From the IMG/VR virus record IMGVR_UViG_3300046516_000543, positions 1-53,224 of that record: a DNA stretch of 53,224 bases. One strand, given 5' to 3'. This DNA comes from a virus. Below are positions 1 through 5,950 of the stretch, in pieces (positions within the stretch are counted from its first letter, which is position 1; each line of letters starts with the position of its first letter). A model generated the notes under the pieces. The model was not told where the DNA came from and made no database searches. It saw nothing but the letters and a program-made list of their open reading frames with translations. The position numbers were made by a program, and so were the translations under genes.

Positions 1-69
1 CTCGAATCCTGGAAAACTGCTACTAAAAATCTTCTGTGAAAAGGCCAAAACGTAGAAGGACATTCTAAA

Positions 70-522
70 ATGCAGAGGGGTCGAAAATCCCTGAATGGAA
101 CCCAACTCTCGGTTGTAATGGAACCTTTGGTTCCTGGGGCACAACCTCCAGGACCACCGGAGGAACTTGGCCCGGACGAGGCTATCGAGTGGCGGCTGCT
201 GGTCGGCCGGATGCCGGTCGACTGGTTTCCCCCGGAGACGTGGCCGCTGCTGATCCAGCTTTGCCGCCACATTTGCCAAGCCCGCTGGTTCGGCCAGTGC
301 CTGCAGGAGGTCCGGGCCGGTTGCATGGGCACCCTGCCAATTGCGGAGCTTGAGAACATCGAGCACCTGACCAAGCTGCACCACCTGGAGGGCCGGGCGG
401 TCCAGTCGATCATGCTGAAGCTGCGGCTGACCACATCGGTCAGGATGCCTGACCCGGATTCGGCGCGGCAGCGGCGGGCCGAGATCGCGGACGAACTGCC
501 GTGGCAGACGCCGCCAAACTGA
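70..522 (+). CDS. Terminase small subunit (probable, P27-like)
   Basis: A 150-residue protein placed directly before the large terminase, the usual position of the DNA-recognition subunit. It opens with a basic Arg-Gly-Arg-Lys segment, then a Pro/Gly-rich stretch, then helical segments rich in Leu, Trp and His, as in P27-type small terminases. An AGAAGGA ribosome-binding site lies about 9 bases before the ATG. The end overlaps the large-subunit start by 22 bases, which suggests translational coupling. The role, binding of packaging sites and loading of TerL, is inferred from position and composition; I see no diagnostic HTH motif. Confidence 0.7.
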   Translation: MQRGRKSLNGTQLSVVMEPLVPGAQPPGPPEELGPDEAIEWRLLVGRMPVDWFPPETWPLLIQLCRHICQARWFGQCLQEVRAGCMGTLPIAELENIEHLTKLHHLEGRAVQSIMLKLRLTTSVRMPDPDSARQRRAEIADELPWQTPPN

Positions 523-2051
523 CGCGGCCCGAAACCCGGGCTGAGCGCAACATCCGCTGGTGCGAACGCTACCTCTACCTCCCGGAGGGTAAGTTCGTCG
601 GTAAGCCGTTCCGCATGGCCCCGTTCATGAAGGACGACTTCAAGGCGATCTACGACAACCCGCACGGCACCCGGCGCGCGATCATCTCCAGGGGCCGCAA
701 GAACGCCAAGTCGGTCGAGTGTGCCGCCATCGCGCTGCTGCACCTGTGCGGCTACGAGGCCGAGGACCGGCCGAACTCGACGCTGTACTCGGCGGCGCAG
801 TCGCTCGATCAGGCGGCAATCATCTACGGCCACATGGAAAAAATGGCGCTGATGTCGCCGGTGCTGCGCAAGGTGGTGCGCTGCGTCAGCACCAAGAAGG
901 AAATCTACTGCCCGGGGAAGGGTATTCGCTACAAGGCGCTGACCGCCGAGAAGACCACGGCGTTCGGCCTGTCTCCGGTGCTGACGATCCACGACGAGCT
1001 TGGTCAGGTGCGCGGTCCGAACTATCCGCTGTACGAGGCGATGGAGACGGCGACCGCCGCCCAGGACGATCCGCTGACGCTCGTGATCTCGACGCAGGCA
1101 CCGGCCGACGCCGATCTGCTGTCGCTTCTGATCGACGACGCCAAGACCGGGGCTGACCCGCGCACCATCCTGCGGCTCAACACCGCGTCGATGGACGACG
1201 ACCCGTTCGATGTCGAAACCATTCGCAGAGCGAACCCGGCGTTCGACGTGTTCATGAACAAAAAAGAGGTCATGGACATGGCCGAGGCGGCCCGCCGGTT
1301 GCCGTCGCGCGAGGCCGAATTCCGCAACCTCATTCTCAACCAGCGGGTCGAGGCGTCCAACCCTTTCGTGACGCCATCGCTGTGGAAGTCGTGCGGCGAT
1401 CCGGTGCTGCCGTTCGATGCCACCACGCCGCTGTACGCTGGGCTCGACCTGTCATCGGTCGCTGACCTGACCGCGCTCGTTCTGATCGGCCAGCCACAGC
1501 AACAGCGGGTCTGGCATGTGCATCCGACCTTCTGGTTGCCCAGCGAGGGCCTGTCGGAAAAGTCGCGCGAGGATCGCGTGCCGTATGATCTGTGGGCCAA
1601 GCAGGGGCACCTGGAGACGACGCCGGGCACCTCGATCAGCTACGAGTACGTCGCCAAGCATCTGCGCGATCTGTTCAACCGCTACAACATCCGCAAGGTC
1701 GCGTTCGACCGCTGGAACATGCAGCACCTCAAGCCGTGGCTGGAGCGTGCCGGTTTCAGCGTGATGATGATCGAGGATCGCTTCGTCGAGTTCGGCCAGG
1801 GCACCCAGTCGATGAGCCCGGCGCTGCGCACTTTGGAAGAGACGTTGCGCGGCAAGCAACTTGCCCACGGCAACCATCCGGTGCTGGCGATGTGCGCCGC
1901 CTGCGCGGTGGTCGAGGGTAAAGACGATGCGAATCGGAAACTAAGCAAGAACAAATCGAGCGGCCGGATCGACGGGCTCGTCGCGCTCGCCATGGCGATG
2001 GGCGTGGCGCAGCAGATGCGGCCGGTCAACATCGAGACGCTGATCGCATGA
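501..2051 (+). CDS. terL: Terminase large subunit
   Basis: ATPase-nuclease motor that packages DNA into proheads. GTG start inside the small-subunit gene. The Walker A-like segment runs from S63 to S71 (S-R-G-R-K-N-A-K-S, lysine K70), and Walker B with the catalytic acidic pair is L-T-I-H-D165-E166. The C-terminal half has the RNase H-like nuclease signature Y-A-G-L-D-L-S-S, a later D-R-W-N segment, and a terminal R-I-D-G-L-V-A-L-A aspartate. Its 516 residues are normal for phage TerL of the Terminase_1/HK97-like group. It ends in an ATGA overlap with the next gene. Confidence 0.95.
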   Translation: MADAAKLTRPETRAERNIRWCERYLYLPEGKFVGKPFRMAPFMKDDFKAIYDNPHGTRRAIISRGRKNAKSVECAAIALLHLCGYEAEDRPNSTLYSAAQSLDQAAIIYGHMEKMALMSPVLRKVVRCVSTKKEIYCPGKGIRYKALTAEKTTAFGLSPVLTIHDELGQVRGPNYPLYEAMETATAAQDDPLTLVISTQAPADADLLSLLIDDAKTGADPRTILRLNTASMDDDPFDVETIRRANPAFDVFMNKKEVMDMAEAARRLPSREAEFRNLILNQRVEASNPFVTPSLWKSCGDPVLPFDATTPLYAGLDLSSVADLTALVLIGQPQQQRVWHVHPTFWLPSEGLSEKSREDRVPYDLWAKQGHLETTPGTSISYEYVAKHLRDLFNRYNIRKVAFDRWNMQHLKPWLERAGFSVMMIEDRFVEFGQGTQSMSPALRTLEETLRGKQLAHGNHPVLAMCAACAVVEGKDDANRKLSKNKSSGRIDGLVALAMAMGVAQQMRPVNIETLIA

Positions 2052-2266
2052 CCGATCAATACCAGCGTCTGGTGCCGGTCGAGATCAGCCCTGTCGTGAT
2101 GAAGGCGTTGATTGCATCCGGCCGCCTGCGCTGGTCGCAGCAAAACGATAAGCTCGCGGTCGGCAAGGCGGTCGACAGGCTGATGCACGACATCGCGGCC
2201 GGGACCGAACCGGCGAGCGAGGACGCCAGAGCTTGGGCCAGGAAGATTTTTTGGAATCCACCGTGA
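2048..2266 (+). CDS. Hypothetical protein
   Basis: A 72-residue protein starting in an ATGA overlap with terL and ending in a GTGA overlap with the next gene, so it belongs to the terminase operon. It contains a helical segment (Leu/Val/Lys-rich) around residues 10-45 and no recognisable domain. The tight coupling is the best evidence that it is expressed. Function unknown. Confidence 0.7.
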   Translation: MTDQYQRLVPVEISPVVMKALIASGRLRWSQQNDKLAVGKAVDRLMHDIAAGTEPASEDARAWARKIFWNPP

Positions 2267-2493
2267 GCGAACTGACCATCAACCCGGTCGATGTCGCGCG
2301 GCTCAAGGTCGAGCCCAGCGAGGTTCTGCTGATCCAGGTCGCAGGGGTGGTCGACCAGGACACGGTAAAACGGATCAAGGAAATCTTCCGCACGGCGTTC
2401 ATCGAATCCGGCTGCGTCGTGCCGGGCATTGTGGTGATCGACGACCGGATCAAGGTCACCGTGGTGCGCGCCGCTGATGTCGAGGGTCACTGA
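2263..2493 (+). CDS. Hypothetical protein
   Basis: A 76-residue protein if the GTG at 2263 is used, which makes a 4-base overlap with the previous stop. A TTG at 2233 in the same frame is a less likely start. Alternating hydrophobic residues (V-L-L-I-Q-V, I-V-V-I-D, K-V-T-V-V) suggest a small alpha/beta fold. It is coupled to the following gene by a TGATG overlap. Function unknown. Confidence 0.65.
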   Translation: MSELTINPVDVARLKVEPSEVLLIQVAGVVDQDTVKRIKEIFRTAFIESGCVVPGIVVIDDRIKVTVVRAADVEGH

Positions 2494-2708
2494 TGGCGAT
2501 GACCACCGCCAACTTGCGCGCGGCGCTGGAGCGGCCACCATCGTGGCGTCCCGATCTGCAGCCGGGCTATGAGCCACCGCGCCGGTCGACGCCGTACTAT
2601 CCGCCGCCACCGCTTGGGGCGCTGACGCGGCTCGATCCGATGGCGAAGCTGATGCTGTGCGCAGTCGTCGTCACACCGATGGTGCTGCTGGCGATCCTGC
2701 TGTCATGA
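2493..2708 (+). CDS. Hypothetical small membrane protein
   Basis: A 71-residue protein with a Pro/Tyr-rich N-terminal half and one predicted transmembrane helix at the extreme C-terminus (about residues 50-71, Leu/Val-rich). It starts in a TGATG overlap with the previous gene and is the last plus-strand gene before the first minus-strand cluster. The tail-anchored architecture points to the inner membrane; the role is unknown. Confidence 0.6.
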   Translation: MAMTTANLRAALERPPSWRPDLQPGYEPPRRSTPYYPPPPLGALTRLDPMAKLMLCAVVVTPMVLLAILLS

Positions 2709-2759
2709 AAAATCTCATGACCGCCGCAGCGTCGGGGGAACGGGTACGGCGGCCATGAG
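2708..2759 (-). terminator. Terminator of the first minus-strand cluster
   Basis: An imperfect 13-bp stem (CTCATG-A-CCGCCG pairing with CGGCGG-C-CATGAG, one mismatch) at 2714-2759. In the minus direction it is followed by ATTTTTC, as in an intrinsic terminator. It lies between convergent genes. Confidence 0.65.
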
Positions 2760-2770
2760 GCAGAACCCAA

Positions 2771-2872
2771 TCAACGGGGCTGATTGGGATTGGGGTTCGG
2801 GTTCGGGGCGTCGCCCGGCTTGGGATTCGGGGTTTGCTCACCCGGCTTCGGGTTTGGATCGTTTCCAATCAT
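2771..2872 (-). CDS. Asn-Pro-rich micropeptide, 33 residues
   Basis: A 33-residue ORF made almost entirely of Asn-Pro, Lys-Pro and Gly repeats (P-N-P-K-P-G twice, then N-P-N-P-N-P). It has one of the best ribosome-binding sites of the window (AAGGAGG about 9 bases before the ATG), so it is probably translated. It is the last gene of the first minus-strand operon, just before the terminator. The composition predicts an extended polyproline-like chain with no membrane segment. I recognise no family; a linker or decoy peptide is only a guess. Confidence 0.6.
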   Translation of the reverse strand: MIGNDPNPKPGEQTPNPKPGDAPNPNPNPNQPR

Positions 2873-2928
2873 GAGAGATACCCTCCTTGGGTACGGGAGG
2901 GAACGCGGTCGACCGGCAACTCGTTCCG

Positions 2929-3111
2929 TCACACGTTGCCGCACGAACCGTCGCAAAAACTCTGCAGGCACTCGATGCACTGCAGATGCTGATGATCTTC
3001 GCCGATAAAGAAAATGTTGAAGCTGTCGTTGTCGCAGTTCGGACAGATCAGCACTCTGGCCTCGACCGTCCTGCCGTCCTTGTCGGTGACCGGGCGCTGC
3101 TCGGTTTTCAT
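2929..3111 (-). CDS. Small zinc-ribbon protein
   Basis: A 60-residue protein with C-P-N-C near residue 24 and C-I-E-C near residue 45, followed by further cysteines (F-C-D-G-S-C). The two CxxC knuckles indicate a zinc ribbon of the kind that binds nucleic acid or proteins. It starts in an ATGA overlap with its upstream neighbour. No specific family recognised. Confidence 0.75.
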   Translation of the reverse strand: MKTEQRPVTDKDGRTVEARVLICPNCDNDSFNIFFIGEDHQHLQCIECLQSFCDGSCGNV

Positions 3112-3302
3112 TCGTCAGCCTCGATGGGCTCATCGGCCCAGTAGTTCGGATCGCTGAGCACGTCCGGCCGGTACTGCGCCATCTTTTCCTTGTGGCACTT
3201 GTCGCAAGTCCGGCACAGCGGGATGCCGCGCGCATCGTTCTGCCAGTAGCTCGGGAGCCCTGATCCGCAGGGGCATGGCCGCAAGGTGTTTTTGTAGTTC
3301 AT
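3108..3302 (-). CDS. Small cysteine-rich protein
   Basis: A 64-residue protein with C-P-C-G near the start (P-C-P-C-G-S-G) and C-R-T-C-D-K-C in the middle, likely one zinc site. The R-P-C-P-C-G start resembles SEC-C/Lar-like zinc motifs that open many phage proteins. Both ends are in ATGA overlaps with neighbours. Function unknown. Confidence 0.75.
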   Translation of the reverse strand: MNYKNTLRPCPCGSGLPSYWQNDARGIPLCRTCDKCHKEKMAQYRPDVLSDPNYWADEPIEADE

Positions 3303-3616
3303 CGCTCGACCCGATCATGCAGTGCAACCGGAAAGCCGGTGCCGTAGCCGGACATCTGCTCGACCGCGCGATTGAACCGGGCGTCCGAGGTGCTGACGTA
3401 GGTACCGCCGAACATCACGGCGTGCTCGTCGAGCCCGACCGGGATGGCGACCACGTTGCCCGACCGGCGCTTGACCAGCCGAACCGCTGGCGTTTCGTCG
3501 TTCGGATCGAACGGCCCTTCGACGTTGATCACGCAGACCTTGCTGGCGCGGGAGCTTACTCCCTTGTTCGAACAGTCGCCGAGATCGCTGCGAAAGATGG
3601 AAGCAATCATTCCCAT
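3299..3616 (-). CDS. Hypothetical protein
   Basis: A 105-residue protein with mixed beta-strand-like segments (V-C-V-I-N-V-E-G-P, A-V-R-L-V-K-R, V-V-A-I-P-V-G). AAGGA precedes the ATG. It sits directly downstream of the SSB-tip protein at 3635-3955. No family recognised. Confidence 0.65.
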   Translation of the reverse strand: MGMIASIFRSDLGDCSNKGVSSRASKVCVINVEGPFDPNDETPAVRLVKRRSGNVVAIPVGLDEHAVMFGGTYVSTSDARFNRAVEQMSGYGTGFPVALHDRVER

Positions 3617-3634
3617 GGTGTTTGTCCTTCCTGG

Positions 3635-3955
3635 TTAAAACGGAATTTCATCGTCATCGTAGCTGACATCGTTTGGGTAGGCGCGGGCGGCGTAGCGGTC
3701 GTTCTCGGCCTCCTGGCCCTCGCCGTTCTCGTTCCACTTGCTGGTGTCGCCATCGGTGTCCCACGGCTCATCGCTTTCCGGGTGCGGCACCGCAGGGCCA
3801 GCGTAGTGCGGGTTCTGCACCCAGACATCCCAGTCGTGCAGCAGCCACGCCTTGGTGGCGTTGTCGCCGTCGCCGCCGATGTTGCGAGCCCATTCGGCCA
3901 CGGCCTCTTGCGGCGTAGCGAGATGATCGCGTTCGTCTTCGTAGCGTCCAAACAT
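3635..3955 (-). CDS. Hypothetical acidic protein with SSB-like C-terminal tip
   Basis: A 106-residue protein with an N-terminal helical/Trp-rich part and a long disordered acidic tail ending in D-D-D-E-I-P-F. Bacterial SSB proteins end in the same acidic tip (D-D-D-I-P-F in E. coli), which docks RecQ, RecO, PriA, exonuclease I and other repair proteins. I see no OB-fold, so it is not an ordinary SSB. It may compete for SSB partners, or be the acidic tail of an unrecognised DNA-binding protein. AAGGAG lies 7 bases before the ATG. A decayed copy of the same 3' end is at 47043-47105. Confidence 0.75.
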   Translation of the reverse strand: MFGRYEDERDHLATPQEAVAEWARNIGGDGDNATKAWLLHDWDVWVQNPHYAGPAVPHPESDEPWDTDGDTSKWNENGEGQEAENDRYAARAYPNDVSYDDDEIPF

Positions 3956-3965
3956 TTGTTGCTCC

Positions 3966-4199
3966 TTAAATCTCCGGTTCCCATTGCATGGCGGCGTGGG
4001 CCATGGCCTCGACCAATTCGCGGTAGGTGGCAGCTTCGCCCAAGCCTTGCGCCCGGTGAATTTCCGCCAACATCTCGGCGCGGACCAACGACTGCCGTTG
4101 ACCGTCGCTCAAGCGTGGCCAGCCGTGGCCCCACTGTCGCGCCACGTACTTGACCGCTTCGGCCAATCGCTTCGCGGCGTGTTTGTCTGCGTCAGTCAT
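3966..4199 (-). CDS. Hypothetical protein
   Basis: A 77-residue helical protein rich in Ala, Arg and Glu, starting in an ATGA overlap with the upstream gene. Regular spacing of Leu/Ala suggests a small helical bundle. No motif or family recognised. Confidence 0.65.
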   Translation of the reverse strand: MTDADKHAAKRLAEAVKYVARQWGHGWPRLSDGQRQSLVRAEMLAEIHRAQGLGEAATYRELVEAMAHAAMQWEPEI

Positions 4200-4372
4200 T
4201 GCGTTTCCTTTGCCTCTTCGAAATAGCAGTCCATGCAGATCGTCTTGCCCTTGCGGACCTCGTCGCCTCTGCAGCGGGTGGTGTGACCGCACTCCAGGGT
4301 GCAGCGGTGCAGGACGATGCCGCGCCTAAAGCGGCCCTCGATTCGTTCGCTGGTGACGATTTTGCGTTCCAT
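4196..4372 (-). CDS. Small zinc-binding protein
   Basis: About 58 residues. It carries C-T-L-E-C-G-H, then C-R-G-D and C-M-D-C-Y near the end, a four-cysteine zinc site. A GTG at 4381 would overlap the previous stop as GTGA and add three residues; the ATG at 4372 is chosen because GGTGAAAG precedes it. Probably a nucleic-acid or protein adaptor; function unknown. Confidence 0.7.
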   Translation of the reverse strand: MERKIVTSERIEGRFRRGIVLHRCTLECGHTTRCRGDEVRKGKTICMDCYFEEAKETQ

Positions 4373-4377
4373 GTCTT

Positions 4378-4593
4378 TCACCCGATGTAGAGCACGCCGT
4401 CAGTCACGCTGCCGAACTCGCCCGTGAACATTGAGAACTCTTCGGCGGTGGCGTCACCCTTGGCACCCTTGACCAGTCCCAGCGCGTCGGCCTTGGTGAT
4501 CCCGACCCAGGCTTCGCTGAGCCCAAACCGGGGCATCACGACCACCTTGGTGGCGGCCTTGACGGCGGCGCGGAACTCTTTGACGGTCTTCAT
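4378..4593 (-). CDS. Hypothetical protein, first gene of its operon
   Basis: A 71-residue protein with a Lys/Ala-rich N-terminal helix (K-E-F-R-A-A-V-K-A-A-T-K) and a beta-rich C-terminus. It is the first gene after the regulon promoter at 4618-4646; the predicted transcript starts about 17 bases before the ATG and includes AAGGGA as ribosome-binding site. No family recognised. Confidence 0.65.
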   Translation of the reverse strand: MKTVKEFRAAVKAATKVVVMPRFGLSEAWVGITKADALGLVKGAKGDATAEEFSMFTGEFGSVTDGVLYIG

Positions 4594-4617
4594 GACGTAT
4601 CCCTTGGTTACAGGAGA

Positions 4618-4646
4618 TATATAGGCCGTTATGGCCTATACGTCAA
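4618..4646 (-). promoter_or_regulatory. Regulon promoter/operator copy 1
   Basis: Minus-strand -35 TTGACG (4641-4646), 17-bp spacer, -10 TATATA (4618-4623). The inverted repeat TATAGGCC-N5-GGCCTATA covers the spacer and -10. It drives the 4593-to-2771 operon. Six other copies occur in the window. Confidence 0.85.
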
Positions 4647-4684
4647 GGGGACGCTAACAGGTTGATGCCGTTGGGGTTTTCGGC

Positions 4685-4924
4685 CTAGAGCCAGGTTTCG
4701 ACGATCTTGGGGTCGTCGTCAGGGCTTCGCGTGATGCACGTCAGCCCGCGCTCGATCATCAGCTTGCGGATGCTGTCGAGGGTTGGCGCGACGATCATGT
4801 CGGTGGTCGCCACCGTGCCGCCAGCGCCGCTGACTGCAAATTTGCGCGCGACGAAACTGTGCGGATAATCGCGCGGGTGGTCGTACACCGTCCACATCAT
4901 CAGCGCGTCGTCAGACTGGGCCAT
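4685..4924 (-). CDS. Hypothetical protein
   Basis: A 79-residue protein with an N-terminal D-D-A-L-M-M-W-T-V-Y-D-H-P-R-D motif, typical of a small conserved family in phages and plasmids of Rhizobiales (recalled, not checked). It overlaps the upstream gene by 14 bases. It lies upstream of promoter copy 1, so it must be transcribed from further right. Confidence 0.65.
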   Translation of the reverse strand: MAQSDDALMMWTVYDHPRDYPHSFVARKFAVSGAGGTVATTDMIVAPTLDSIRKLMIERGLTCITRSPDDDPKIVETWL

Positions 4925-5126
4925 CGCGGCGAATCTCCTTGGCGACGGCCTCTAAGAGATCGGGCAGCTTTAAGGTGGTGATGAAGTCGGCCTGCACCGA
5001 GAAACCGTTGCCATGCTTGCCGCCGATCACGATCACCACCACGCCACCGGCATCGTCGGGCTTCATGCCAGCTTCCGCGCGCGCCAGCGTGCAAACGTCA
5101 TCGTACTTGCCCGGTCCGAGAGCCAT
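4911..5126 (-). CDS. Conserved phage hypothetical protein
   Basis: A 71-residue protein with a hydrophobic core G-G-V-V-V-I-V-I-G-G, followed by G-N-G-F-S-V and L-P-D-L-L-E-A-V-A, a pattern I recall from many alphaproteobacterial phage hypotheticals. It is the first gene of the left minus cluster and faces the plus-strand gene at 5196 across a 69-base gap, in which I see no clear promoter. The only nearby Shine-Dalgarno-like sequence is GGAT, so the start is uncertain. Confidence 0.6.
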   Translation of the reverse strand: MALGPGKYDDVCTLARAEAGMKPDDAGGVVVIVIGGKHGNGFSVQADFITTLKLPDLLEAVAKEIRRDGPV

Positions 5127-5195
5127 CGCGAAATCCAGTTCGGTTTTTGGGTGGAAAACGCCCCGCCTCGTCACGCTACCACAACGGAGGATGCC

Positions 5196-5549
5196 ATGCT
5201 GCAAATTCTCGACGGCCCGACCATTGCCGCAGGCGAGTCGCTGTCTGACGGCATCGACTGTTCGGCAGGCGACATTGTCCGCATCACGGTGCCGCAGGAA
5301 TATACGGCAGCGAACCTGACGTTCCAGTTTTCGTCGGATGGCAATTTCTACAACGATCTTTTCCTCGCCAACGGCGACGAGGTCACCATCCCGGCCAAGG
5401 CCAACACCGGCATCGTGATCCGCGCCGATTGGACCAAGCATCTGGCGTTCGTCAAGTTGCGGTCCGGCTCGCGCGATCATCCGGTGCCACAGAAGGAGGA
5501 TTGCAAGTTTGCCATCGGCATCGAGACGCCAGACGCGGCGGCGGCCTGA
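5196..5549 (+). CDS. Putative virion beta-rich protein A (paralogue of the next gene)
   Basis: A 117-residue protein with GGAGG 5 bases before the ATG. Motifs D-G-P-T-I-A-A-G-E-S, L-T-F-Q-F-S-S-D-G-N-F-Y-N-D-L and L-R-S-G-S-R-D are repeated in almost the same order in the next gene, so the two are tandem paralogues. The predicted beta-sandwich and the position inside the head module suggest a capsid decoration or head-completion protein; this is inference. Confidence 0.7.
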   Translation: MLQILDGPTIAAGESLSDGIDCSAGDIVRITVPQEYTAANLTFQFSSDGNFYNDLFLANGDEVTIPAKANTGIVIRADWTKHLAFVKLRSGSRDHPVPQKEDCKFAIGIETPDAAAA

Positions 5550-5551
5550 TC

Positions 5552-5947
5552 ATGGGCGACGCTCCCGCTGCCAAGACCCCGGCGCTCAACGTCTTCAACG
5601 GGCCGACCATCCAGGCTGGCCAAGTCCAGTCGGAGACGATGCCCATCGGTGCCGATTTCATTGTCGGCATCATCATGCCCGACGACTGGACGCCTGCGGT
5701 GGCGACGCTGGTGGTGTCACCGGACGGCAACCTGTTCTACGACCTGTTCGACGCCACCGGCCGCGAGTTCGTCTTCAACGTGACGCCCGGCGTCATGGTC
5801 GCCGTCAACCCGAACCTGATGATGATGGCTGGCTACATGCAGATACGCTCGGGCACCCGCGACAATCCGGTGGTGCAGGAAACGACCCGCCGATTCAAGG
5901 CCATCGGCGCGCAATCCATCGCGCTGCTCGCGTCGTCGACCAGATAA
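5552..5947 (+). CDS. Putative virion beta-rich protein B (paralogue of the previous gene)
   Basis: A 131-residue paralogue of the preceding protein. It shares N-G-P-T-I-Q-A-G-Q, S-P-D-G-N-L-F-Y-D-L and I-R-S-G-T-R-D-N-P-V-V-Q. It has its own N-terminal extension and a longer hydrophobic segment (G-V-M-V-A-V-N-P-N-L-M-M-M). It is two bases from the previous stop and three bases before the effector-like gene at 5951, so all three are probably co-translated. Role inferred as a virion surface or connector component. Confidence 0.7.
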   Translation: MGDAPAAKTPALNVFNGPTIQAGQVQSETMPIGADFIVGIIMPDDWTPAVATLVVSPDGNLFYDLFDATGREFVFNVTPGVMVAVNPNLMMMAGYMQIRSGTRDNPVVQETTRRFKAIGAQSIALLASSTR

Positions 5948-5950
5948 GCC

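Noticed and set aside
2671-2868. A 65-codon minus-strand frame over the plus-strand stop and hairpin
   Set aside because: It crosses the terminator stem and overlaps the better-supported 33-codon gene in another frame, without a ribosome-binding site.
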